From the NCBI RefSeq assembly GCF_947623445.1, contig NC_135245.1, positions 751,501-815,500 of the forward strand: a DNA stretch of 64,000 nucleotides, in the 5' to 3' direction. The position numbers were made by a program, and so were the translations under genes. This stretch comes from Clavelina lepadiformis. Taxonomy: Eukaryota; Chordata; Ascidiacea; Aplousobranchia; Clavelinidae. The first letter of the stretch is position 1; every line of letters starts with the position of its first letter. The notes beneath the pieces are model-generated. The model saw only the letters and a program-made list of their open reading frames with translations, did no database searches and was not told the origin of the DNA. This document shows positions 48,482 to 59,150 of this stretch, one piece after another.

Positions 48482-49269
48482 CCTGTGCATGATAGGAGAA
48501 ATTTGCGGACGTATACTGTAATGGATCTGACGTAATTTCTGCTATTTGGATTCTGTTTAATGTTCATTTTGACGTCACAATTGCAATCATTTGACTTACC
48601 GTTACAGAGTGAAAGTTGTTACTCGATAGGACAATGAATGATGAATGATTTTAAAGTGATTTATGTAAATAATTTCGTGTTATAAATTTTTTGTGACTTA
48701 ACTTTGAAAACAATTCGTCAAATTTGCTCACAAGTCTTGTCGCCTAATTCCTTTTAGTTTTGGTTTCATCATGAAATCTGTAAAAATATTTTCCCCGTGG
48801 TTCACTCTTACATCCATTGTAAAGTATCAGCTAAAAGAAATTTTAATGATAATAATTAGAGACTTGTTAAAGCTGTTTGACTGAAATTTGTAGCAGTCCG
48901 ACATTTGGCTTTTTGTAATACATAAAGAGCGTTAATTAGCGGCAACAATTTTTCAATAAATTTGTCGTAAGGGGTCGCTAAATGTGCGTAAAATATGGTC
49001 GCTCAAACTGGAGTTGTCCTATTCTTGGCTGGTTCGTTAAATAAACGAGCAGCTGAAAGTGGTTTTGATCTTGTAAAAAGAAAGGTCGGATCACGTGACA
49101 TACATATCCCATCATGGTTTGAAAATGTCACGCAAGCTGATCTTTTATGAACTACAACTTGTCAGCATCGTTGTCGCAGCACAGTAGTTTGAGTACGTCG
49201 ATGGCTTTCTCGTCGTCGTCGTCGTCGATTCTGCAGGCATGACGTCATCATTTAGCGGAGTGCAGGTTC
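48482..49269. other. Intergenic between GPCR copy 1 and duplicated block A
   Basis: AT-rich sequence with no gene. A (CGT/GTC) triplet run TCGTCGTCGTCGTCGTC lies at about 49212-49228, just before an exact TGACGTCA at 49240. Confidence 0.4.
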
Positions 49270-49549
49270 ACGATGTCATAAAGGTTTGAACAATTCCTTT
49301 GTTTCTTTCCACTCCATTGTTATTCCTGCTTCGCAGCAAACAGTCAATTGAAGCGAAATCGTCGCCAGCTTAGTGGGAAAAACGCGCGCGCTTAGAGCAA
49401 TCGACGTCATAATAGAATGAGTGCAGTCAAGTAAGTTTGGTCGCGAAAGGAGAACTCGGTTGGTTGTTTGAGGCGAGATTTGCTCAAAGTTCATTAAAAC
49501 TGAAGCCACATTTGCTGAACAATTTCTTTATTGCATTGAAAAGTTTGCT
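49270..49549. repeat. Duplicated block A (about 280 bp)
   Basis: Almost identical by eye to 61037-61337, including CTCCATTGTTATTCCTGC, AAACGCGCGCGCTTAGAGC and CATTTGCTGAACAATTTC. The minus strand holds a 65-75-codon frame starting MASVLMNFEQISPQ in both blocks. Only a few substitutions separate them, and block B has an insertion near its left end. The blocks lie downstream of GPCR copy 1 and downstream of the GPCR relic, so they look like flanks carried by segmental duplication. Confidence 0.88.
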
Positions 49550-52500
49550 ACTACTCTACTTGCTCTACTTCGCATAACCTTTTGAATAACCGGCCACTAG
49601 ATGCTGCATGCTCATGAAGACAACAGCACACATGCTGAGACTAACCATCTCGTGCTCCAATCCTTCTTGTGGTCCAATGGAAGTGGGCAGCTTGAAAAGT
49701 TTGGATACTTAGTTCTACAAATATTTATTATGGTCTACTACTTGAAAAATATAGAGTTTTGTTGCACAATAACTGAGTTTAGAGACATTACATGGCCCTT
49801 TCTGCGCGAATCAGACCAGATTGAATCATAGCCCGTGATACAACAATCGTTTCTGAATTGAATTATCTTTGATGTTTAGCGATCGTGACCTCATCACGTG
49901 TCTTATTGTGGAGATTTAAAATGAAAAAATGTTCAAAATACTGGGTTTGGCGACGCCATTATGAGTCAACAATAGTATTTTGTTTAAAAATCTCATTGCT
50001 ATGATGTACGTGGAGGTTAGTGGAAATGGATTTTGTGAAATTTTCTTGTAATTTTTAAGTTTTTAGAATTTTTTTGCAAATTTTAAAGTTTTAACGACAT
50101 TTCATTTAATAACTGTCTTCTATTGTGGAAGGATCAGGTCAACTTTACCAACACATAACCATAAAGAAAGCTTAAAATAATATTTTGCTGCAGTGTTGTG
50201 AAGTGAAGCGCTGAAGCGGAACGAATCGACGCATGACACAGTGATGACGGCCATAAAATCAGTTACGTCATCAAAGGAGAACACGAAAAATGAAACGAAA
50301 AAAGTGACGTAAGAAACTCAACGACGTTTGACACGACCGGGCACGAATTAATGAGGAGGGTTTTTTCAAATTGGCAGGTCAAGGTCAATCGCTAATAAAT
50401 CGACATATCTTAAAATAACTATATTAAGTGGGAACCGATATTCTGTGGCCCCGAACTTGTAATTGTTGAACGTCTAATAACATCAAGCATCACATGCTGT
50501 CGTAAACAAAGTTCCATTAACTCATTCCAAAGAACAACTTCAAAATCTAATCTGAAAAGTCAAACAACTATTCAATTTGCTATGCAACTTACTTGCGGTC
50601 TTTTGAGTTTTGCTTTGAAGAAATTAGAATAATAAATTAAATATATCCGACTAAGTTTCTTCACAATAACTTCTATTGGCAAACAATGTGAAATGTGACG
50701 TCATTAAATGTTAGCAATAACAGGAAGACGAATTTCCCATAATAGGAATGTTTTTAAAAGCTGGTTAACTTCCTTATTCATGGCCTGTTGTGGAATAATG
50801 CGCTTTCTCTCGTCCATAGTTTAGAAACACAAAGGTCGTGGGCACCGAAGCGGCGACATAATATTCAGGTTGAGCATAGCTTTTGTTTTAGTCGTTAGGT
50901 TTTATTTTGGCATAAATCTTGTTGAATGAAACAATCTGTTGCTGTGAAACAAAGTTGCCAGCAAGGAAAGTAAATTGTGACCGATCTTACTGAAAAATAA
51001 TAATCACAGCCGGTGCTGGATGAAGCTACAAGCGATCTAAGAAAGTGTTTAGAGCATCGAGTAAAAGAGCACACCGTCTCTAAAACCCAGAGTTGTTGCA
51101 CATGCGCAGTAATGTGCGTGTATGCGAAGGAAAGCCAGCTTAGAAAAGGATGACTTCCGAAGATGACTTTGATTCATTTGTTTCATTTCATTCACAAGTT
51201 GCTAAACGAATTTAAAGTATTTTTGTTTTGTTAAAGCGTCTAATTGGTTGGGATGATACAACGAGTTCAAATCTTTTTGTGGAAAAACAATGAAAAAAAA
51301 TCAAAATTTTGTTTTTTTGTTCCCTCCCAACTCCAAGACCTTTGCGACAGATCATGTGATCTGTGATGTCTATTGATAAACAACAAATTGTCCCGATTTG
51401 TGCAAATTTCATTTGTTTTTGAAATAGTCCGTTCCATGGTGCTGATAAAAAGATACATTCTAACGTTTAAAAATAAATCATGCATTAATAGAAAGAAATT
51501 CCCTGAAGCAATTAGTACAAAACAGCTAAATTGTCTGTCTGAAATCCGGAATAAAGCACTTAATAATGAATAGTGAAAGTAACAGGTATAAATTAAAATT
51601 AATTTGGATTTTAACAGAAACTAAAGGAAATTTGCACTTTGCTTGGAAAAAATTTGCAAAATTAGCTAATCATTGGGTATGAATAATGATATTTTACAAA
51701 ATAAACGTTATTTTCAGATTAATTATTGTTTATTTTTCCTTTACAATTCTTCTGGGTCACAAATGGTTAAGTGCTCTAAGGGACCTCTAAGGGTTTTAAT
51801 TTGGGCATGATGATGGTTGTAGAAGTGAAAACGAAAATGTTGCAAACGACACAATTTTACAAAAAGTTCTTAGATATCAGAGCTGGTAGATGTTTGAATG
51901 ATTTCACCGCTTCATCATAAAACGCTAACTTTATACCTTGTATGACGTCATAAAATTCATCATAAAATGGGTTTTATAGTTTTTAAAATCTCAGTGTCTT
52001 GTGAGCAACAACCTGTCGAGGTGTACGCGCGATGAAGTGTTGTCATAGGCTACCGGTTGAAGTAGACGCCATACTGTTATCATTAGTTCTCTCATAATGT
52101 ATGCTGCACTGCAAAATTTGACTCCATCGTTAGGTCACAGACGAACTTTGTTCAGTGATAGTCAGCATTTCGAAATTTTTAGCAGATGACCTCGAAGTTC
52201 GAGTCTAGAGATTGGTCAATATATTTTCAAGTCTAATTTTGCTGACAACCCTCAACCGGTCAACAAGTTTTTCCATCGGGTGGAAGATTCTAGAACTTTT
52301 TTCTTGTTTAGTTTGGTTATTATATGTCGTTGAAACACTGAGAGTTTTAATTAAAAATACAAATTTTCAAATCGTAAATATTACTTTATTTGCAAGTTGT
52401 GTGATGCAAGAAATTTGGTTATTAAGCAATAACCCATTTTGAAACAGCGACAATTATGATGCGTCCGCAATTTACCAGCTATGAAAAATATTTTTTGTCG

Positions 52501-52969
52501 AGATCTGCTAATTGTCTGACTAAGCAATAACAGCTACGTAACAATGGGTGTACAATAATCAACCGGATGTATTCAAAGAAGTGATTTATGAAAAACAGCA
52601 AAGCACAATCTTGGCTCTTCGCCAGTCGCGTTCAGAGATTCTAGAAACTGGGATTGCTTTGTCTATAGCGAGACTAAACAATGAGCATATCTCTAAAAAT
52701 TACTGAGTTTTCAGAAGCGCAAAATACAAGAAAGCAGCTTATGAGAGAGCCACAAAGTTACTTGGGTGGCGGTGTTTGAAGATTTTTCAAGACAAAATGC
52801 TTCAAATTAAATGACAAAATCTCTCAAATAAGCTTCGAAGAAGATTGAACAATGCAAAATATTCAACAATGTTAAATATTTCTATTTACCACGGTAGAGA
52901 AGAGCGAGACAAATATGTAGAAAAGATTCATGTCCATTATAACAAGTTAACAGGGACAATTTTATTCCA
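49550..52969. other. Intergenic between the two GPCR genes
   Basis: About 3.4 kb without a recognised gene; frames are short and AT-rich. The segment near 52135-52170 resembles the region after the TATA-like site of GPCR copy 1 and may be the non-coding first exon of copy 2. Exact TGACGTCA octamers occur at 50696 and 51943. Confidence 0.4.
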
Positions 52970-52970
52970 G
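52947..52970 (+). promoter_or_regulatory. 5' UTR intron acceptor, GPCR copy 2
   Basis: TTAACAGGGACA followed by TTTTATTCCAG, ending 41 bases before the start codon. It matches the acceptor ending at 45090 before copy 1, although surrounding sequence has diverged, so it is probably functional. Confidence 0.5.
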
Positions 52971-53011
52971 ATTTACATAAGCTTTTAACTCGGTAAAAAT
53001 TCACCTTTAAA

Positions 53012-56000
53012 ATGAATTACCCGTTATATGACGACAATGGTACCTACGACGTTTACGGGCTCGTTAACTTCAGCCATCCTGGTGAGTTGGGATACGATCT
53101 CGGCGAACCGGTCGGCGGCGAAGAGCATAACATAGTTGTTGAAGGTAGAGTAAGAAGCGAAATGTAGTTTCTGAAAACGATTTCAAATTTCTTTTGACAC
53201 ATTTTGACTTCCACTTTCTACAGCCGACGCAAGCAACGTCGACCACGCAACGAACGTATGGAGGGTGACGCTCTCACTCATCATCTGCGTGGTGGGGTTG
53301 CTAGGCAACCTGCTCGCCATCTTCCTCATTCTTGTTTTGAAGGAATTTCAGAAGTCGATCACGCATTGGTGAGTTTTCAACAACTATATTCGATAGACTG
53401 TCTTGCTAAACAATAGTCATTTTTATCAAATCGCTTTTACTTCATATACGTTTTAAGCCTTTGGGCTTTGCTACTGTTTTTCGTTGCTGCACATTCAATG
53501 ACGAAAAATAAACGATACAACAATCTATTGCTTCTTCTAGTGATGTAGATTTTCTTCCAGGTACGTCCTCCAGCTGGCGCTCGCCGATTCCATTTTCCTC
53601 CTCACGCTCCCATTCAAAGTGAGCGAGGAGCTGAACCACGCTTGGATCTTCCCGGAGTGGATGTGCAAGGCGAAGGAGACGATCCTCTTCTTGAATTACT
53701 ACGCATCAATCCTATTTCTAATGGTAGATGCATTGTTTGCAATCAATGTTAGCATTGTGACTCAAAACGTTACGATTATGACGTCAAAATTTTAGGTGAT
53801 GAGCTTGGATCGATACATCGCGGTTTGTCACACTTTTTCGGGAATCTTCCAGAAACTTCGGAGCAAGGAAGCGGCGACAATAATCACGATTGTGACGTGG
53901 ATCGTGTCATTGTTACTCTGCATTCCTGTCATGATGTTCAGTTTCAAAATTGGAACAAATCCAAATTGTCGATGCTCGTAAGTTGCCATGGAAACCAACT
54001 ATAAAAAATTTTCAGTTGACAATGTCGTTGTGAATTTCGTCAGCATTACCGGCGCACTAAGCTTAAATAAACTAACGATCTATTTCCTGTTTAAGTTAAA
54101 CTGCCGTGTAGCTACAGTCACGTGGTTCCTCGCTTAGGTGCTTATTCGGTTACTTATCCCAAACATGAATTCAGTTAGATGCCACGTGGTTACATATTTA
54201 TTAAGTGAGAATACGTACAGGTTTCGAGTAAGTAACCTGGCAGATGGTAACCCACTACACGCCACTACACGCCACTACACGCCACTACACGCCACTACAC
54301 GCCACTACACGCCACTTTAAACAAATCTATTTCAACTAGATACGAGTTTCCATCGGTGCAACTGAGCCACATCGAGCAGTGCAGAGCGGAGGGGTTTGAA
54401 GACGGCGGCCTTCTCGAGTTGTGTCTCTCATTTGCAGTTAAAAGTTCACAAGAGGTCGGAACGGAGAAATACTGCAAGTGAGATCATGAATCTAACTTTT
54501 CATATGTCGGGTTTCGAACCCTGCACTGAGCTTTAACCCTGCATGCAGGACGCCCTTGGACAAGACAGCGCTTGTAGGAGAACTCCTAAACGGGTACGAC
54601 GAAGTGACACTGTCTAGCACGGAATACGGTAACTACGAGGGAGTTTACAAATTGAAGGATTCCAACGACACTAGCGACGCTATGCTCGGTGGAGCAAATT
54701 ACGAAATAGATCCGGATGAGGTCATAGACACCAATTGTCATTATTGGGACCGCCCCTTGGGCTGGATAGCTTTCATTGTCTTCAATTTTGTCGTCATGTT
54801 CCTTGTGCCTTTGTTTGTAAGTCTCATGATGTTAAACTATTTGTTTTTCCGCGAGAACAGAAAGTGTTGATTCAGGTTGAAGCTTTCCTCTTATTGTTCT
54901 TGTTGTGGTTATCACCAAACTCAAACCAGGTGTTGCTGGAAAGTACCAGTTCCCATTTTCTGATGACGTTTCAATAAATCCAGTCATTGTTGATTGTTGT
55001 GCTTTCATTAGTAAATAAATTCTGCAATTATGACGTCACTATTGATAGGTGCTGGTGATCTGCTACGGATTGATTCTCCGCCGGATATCCAACCGACCAT
55101 TCCGCATGACCCGCACCCCGAGCAACACAACCTATATGACGTCACAACCGAGTGGGAAACGTAAATCGAGCGGAAAATCGGACCGGGACCGGACCAGGAT
55201 GACGGTGATGTGTGCCATATTGGTCGGGACGTTCGTGGTCTGCTGGCTGCCCTTCCACGCCGTCCATCTCGCAAAGATTGCTGGGATTAAAGTCTCTTTA
55301 GACAATGTGAGTTATTCTTGTTGAAAATTTTTAAACTGGTATAAAATGTAAGTTTTTTTATCAATAGCCACTTTCTTTTAATCCCAGAAAGACATCTGTA
55401 CAATCCTTCCGGTAGTTGGCGCCATGCTGGCTTACCTCAACTCGGCCTTGAATCCGTATCTGTACAGTTTCCTCGGCACAAAGTTCTCCAGAAGATGGGA
55501 GTAAGTAAAGAGAATTTCAAATTTTTCATTCAGGTCTTGCCAACATCAGATGTTGGTTGATATTATTTTCTTATCACGCGATGTATCGTCGCCTTTAGCC
55601 ATTTAGGCCTATATGCTGCACCTCATTAAATAAATGTTTTTTATGACATCACTATATCCTGTTGTTCACTTTGTTATGTCACAAACGAAGTAAACAGGTG
55701 TTGGTCACGTGATTGCGCAATACCGGGAATTGTTCATGAATACGCAGATATGATCTCGTGGGTCGAATCACCTCTTTGTTACGTATTTACACCACGTAAC
55801 AAATAAGCTCTTTCCAAGTATAACAAATGATCTTGTGGTTACGTAACAATTTATATTTCGCAGCATGGCGATGAGAAAATCTTTCCGGCGCGGAAGTTCT
55901 AGTTCTTCTTCATCAGTTTTCGCAAGAAGCGTCCAGACGAGGAGGAAGAAACCTCACCGCGAGGGAAGCTCGAACAATCCCGCCACCTCCATCACCAGGA

Positions 56001-56235
56001 TCAACAGGTTTCAATCGTTATCAATCTTCGCCTCATATATCTCTAACGTCGCCCTCATTGTTTGTTATTATGACGTAACAGGCACAACGTTTCCGAAATG
56101 AATACCCATGTTGTTGAGGGCAAAGGTCAACCAGGTGAAGATTTCGAAATAATTCCAAACAACCTGACTCCACAATCGCCCCATTTTGACGACGCCGACA
56201 ACTTTAAAGGGGAAAATGACGTTTTTGTTCCTTAA
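53012..56235 (+). CDS. Class A GPCR with very long ECL2, tandem copy 2
   Basis: Ten coding exons with the same phases as copy 1: 53012-53144, 53224-53368, 53561-53723, 53796-53977, 54340-54477, 54549-54816, 55049-55306, 55388-55500, 55864-56007 and 56082-56235; 565 residues. TM1 to TM4, TM7 and the C-tail are almost identical to copy 1. The N-terminus (MNYPLYDDNGTYDVYG) and the ECL2 part (YEFPSVQLSHIEQCRAEG, TEYGNYEGVYKLKD, NDTSDAML) have changed most, so ligand-facing surfaces diverge while the core is held. DRY (MSLDRYIAVCH), CWLPFHAVHL and LNPYLYSFLG are intact. The acidic, tyrosine-rich N-terminus and loop suggest sulfation. Same likely class as copy 1 (anaphylatoxin- or chemokine-receptor-like), which is inference. 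Intron 4 carries a 10-bp minisatellite and intron 8 lacks the MITE present in copy 1. Confidence 0.93.
54252..54314. repeat. 10-bp minisatellite in GPCR copy 2 intron 4
   Basis: About six perfect copies of GCCACTACAC (as CACTACACGC in another register), followed by a broken copy, 25 bases before the exon-5 acceptor at 54339. It is absent from the matching intron of copy 1. The perfection of the units suggests recent expansion and probable length polymorphism. Confidence 0.95.
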
Positions 56236-56244
56236 TTGTGACGT

Positions 56245-56250
56245 AATAAA
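56245..56250 (+). promoter_or_regulatory. Poly(A) signal of GPCR copy 2
   Basis: AATAAA, 10 bases after the stop, in TGACGTAATAAA, the same position and string as in copy 1. Confidence 0.6.
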
Positions 56251-56888
56251 ACCTCATTTTTCATGGACAAGCTGACTGAATGCTGTAACTGATCCGACCT
56301 AATCTTCCATTTTTTGTTGAATTTGTGCTAATTATGACTCAATTATTGCTCACATTCTGTTCACCCTAGGCCTAGGCCAAAGTCATTAGTTCGTACATAT
56401 GTCAACCCTTACAACGGTTCATGTAAATAATTTCAATTTATGAATATTTGGTGATCTAAATTTGAAAACAATCGGCACTTGTTCATTCATCGTCATGTAT
56501 TGTCGGTCAAATCACTTTTGTTTTGGTTTCATCAAAATATCTGTGCCAACATTTCTTCAAAATATATTTCATTGATTGTTTCTTTAAGGGTTAACTAAAT
56601 GTCAATAAAGTATCAGTTGCCACTTGCCACTTGCCACAGTTCAGCTGTCAGTTTGATTTGACAGTCAATGACCATCTTAGTCGTTTTATCAGAACCTTAC
56701 AGCCTTGGACTGAATCTTGCTCAGTGTTTGTGACATCATAAAGATGTTAAGATAAATGAAGTATTGCTTCGTTTTGTTTTAAACAACATAAATCTCCATG
56801 AATATGACGTCATCATTGCCATGATTATGATGTCATGAAGATTTGATGAAACAAAAACGTTGGAGAATTTCTTTTTTGTCTGCTTCTG
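56251..56888. other. Intergenic between GPCR copy 2 and the kelch fragment
   Basis: AT-rich. Around 56826-56870 it resembles the left end of duplicated block B (GATGTCAT.AAG.TTTG.TGAAACAAAAA). This suggests a third, mostly deleted version of that flank downstream of copy 2. Confidence 0.4.
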
Positions 56889-57079
56889 TAGAACGCTTCG
56901 ATCCATCGACAAACACTTGGTGCTTTGTTGTATCTATTGCCAAGCCCAGAAGGGGTCATTCTGCCCAGAAGGGGGTCATTCTGCTTGTGTCCAAGATGGA
57001 AAGATTTATGTGGTTGGTTGTGATGAGGTGGAAGTCTATGATGCATCCAACTATGAGTGGAAATTTATCAACGAGTCGT
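56889..57079 (+). pseudogene. Kelch-repeat exon fragment, frameshifted
   Basis: After an acceptor-like CTTCTGTAG the sequence reads VERFDPSTNTWCFVVSIAKP and then RRGHSAQ in one frame. It continues GGHSACVQDGKIYVVG and CDEVEVYDASNYEWKFI in another. Together these are about one and a half kelch repeats (VERYDP...W, GHS...GKIYVVGG...VEVYD...W). Between them CAGAAGGGGTCATTCTGC is immediately repeated with one extra G, a 19-bp duplication that shifts the frame. No BTB or BACK domain and no further repeats are near. It is probably a relic of a KLHL-type gene. Confidence 0.75.
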
Positions 57080-57148
57080 CTCAATATGACTTCAATTCAT
57101 ATTTTCAACATAAAAACATTAAACAATCTACATCAAAAGGCGGTATAA

Positions 57149-58379
57149 CTTGTGTTGGCCTCACTTTTTGTTGTGACATAGTTAAAGCAAAGATATTTAA
57201 ACCATTCAAATTCAGTTACAATTTTTTCTTGTCCACAATTTCTATTGCTGTGAACGTTTTCTTTTAACTTCAGTTGAGTTTGGAATTTGTTAATTCTCAG
57301 AAGATTGTCGGTTAAGATTTTGTTTGTGTCAATAATAATCTGGTGAGACTCCCTTGCGATGCCAAAATCTTTTAACAAATCTTTCTTTAAACCCACTTTC
57401 TCAATTTTGCTTTTTTATGCACAAACAAATAAAAATCTGCAGATGAATTCAAGTAAAAATCTTACTTGATGGGTTTTTTACATTATTGCTTGTGTGTGCT
57501 GTGATGTGCTGCTGCATTTCATCGTGGGTCTTTATTCCTGCAGTGCTTCTTGAACAAGTAGTAAAATAAACATTCAAGTAAAATTATTTTTATTTCTACT
57601 TGGCTTCTATGGACTTGTGGCCGCCTGCGATTCGTGAGATGACGTGTAAGATGACGTGTAAGATGACGTTTGAGATGAGGTATTTAACTCCACGTTAACG
57701 TCACGTCATTTCGGAATAGCACTTGCTTAGCAGAATGACCAGCAGATAAAAAGCTGACAAAACTTTTTTGACCAAGTGAACCGAGTAAACTTAATCGACC
57801 TGATAATCATGTTGCCTCAATAGACATCACAGTATTTAGACTCTAAACGCAAGAGTTTATAAAGGAAGGTTGTTTACGAAAAAATTATATTAAGCGAGAA
57901 AACGAAAACTAGAAGTGTCCAATGGAATGGCATTTGCTGCCACTGTCATTTGTTACATATAAGACGAATTTTTATGTAGTAATATAATTAATGCATTATT
58001 TGATCAAATTATATCGATTTTTTTTTTGAAGTTTGTGATCAAATCATTAATTTGTAGTTTTTTGAAACAGTTATCAACACTTGGAAAGACGACTAGTTCT
58101 TAGTTGAATACTTTGAGAATGTAATCAAAGCAAGCAATTGGTAGTTTATATAAAACGGCTGCTAACTTTGCAATACTTGCTTCGAAATAACAGGAATACC
58201 GGTAAGCTTGTGTTATCTGTGTTTCGAGGCGATTGTTCTTTAGTTCGCTTGAGGCCGATTACGTCTTTTTGTGCCTGGTTGCACGCTTCTGTCTTCACGC
58301 GCGGTGTATGCGAGTCATTCTACGTCTTTAGGTCCTGTCAGTATTAGGTCGTTGTTCCAGACTCATTTTTGGCTTCCCG
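57149..58379. other. Intergenic, no gene seen
   Basis: AT-rich. It contains three near-repeats of GATGACGTGTAA around 57639-57675. Short frames are unconvincing. Confidence 0.4.
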
Positions 58380-58620
58380 TGTTATTTTTAATGAGAGTGA
58401 CCAGTCCACGGTAAGTAAGTGACGCCACCCGCTATTAAAGAAAGGTGGCTAAGTTAGAATAAAGTCGATGATTGCTATTTAGGGTTTATTTCAAATTAGA
58501 TTTTGATTAGGTCCAGGTCACTATGTTATAACGTTTAAGTTAGCTTTAAGCGAGAAACTGTGAAAAATAGCTTCAAACGCACCATTTTTTCCGGTGAATT
58601 AGCGACAGTCGTTTCAATAC
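58380..58620 (-). repeat. Divergent inverted copy of part of the 1.9-kb repeat
   Basis: The reverse complement matches about 7110-7320 of tandem copy 1 (and the same part of copy 2). Landmarks such as AGGTCACTATGTTATAAC and GAAACTGTGAAAAATAGCTTC are shared, and the flanks are diverged. This shows the tandem unit near 6-10 kb belongs to a dispersed repeat family with an older member here. Confidence 0.8.
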
Positions 58621-58981
58621 GACATTACTCACCCAACGTAACATTAAAACCAACATTGCGTCGTATGTCTTGAGTTCTCCTTCGTGAGCCCATGAACCTA
58701 TATTTCTTTTCTTTCGTACTAATGCGTAGAAAAAGCGTTTTTTCCTATTCCACTACCTTTAGCATTTTGAAAAGCTTTTATTGTGAGAAGTGGCTTGTAC
58801 GGTCCCTCTATATACAGTCAAGGACAATCAAAACGGAGCAATTTATTTTCAGTAGTTAAAGAGCTGGGCACAATAAAGAAAAGCACCTGGGAGTGCGGAT
58901 GCGGTGTTTCCATAACAGAAATGTTTGCTGTATGATTAGGTCAGAGTCAATCATGGTGATTGATTTGGTATTACCACGCAG

Positions 58982-59150
58982 TTATATTTGTTAATTCTGA
59001 CGTCACTATTGATGCAGATGTTGGAGATCTGCTGCAGATTGATTCTTCGCAGATTTTCAAACTGACCTTTTTCACATTACGACGTCACAAACGAGTGGGG
59101 TAAGTCGAATCGCGATCTGACGCGAACAGATCTCAGAAAATCAATCTACA
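58982..59150 (+). pseudogene. Relic of GPCR exon 7 (third tandem copy)
   Basis: TTCTGACGTCACTATTGATGCAG followed by TGTTGGAGATCTGCTGCAG matches the intron-6/exon-7 junction of GPCR copy 2 (ATGACGTCACTATTGATAG, then TGCTGGTGATCTGCTACGG). The match continues through GATTGATTCTTCGCAGAT to GACGTCACAAACGAGTGGG. Substitutions and small deletions break the frame. Homology fades in the loop-3 region. No other exon of the receptor was recognised nearby, so it is a decayed fragment of a third gene. Confidence 0.82.

Noticed and set aside
49276..49509. Minus-strand frame MASVLMNFEQISPQ..., repeated at 60804-61301, as a gene.
   Set aside because: Shared by duplicated DNA blocks, no domain or splice context, and the C-terminal part differs once the blocks diverge.
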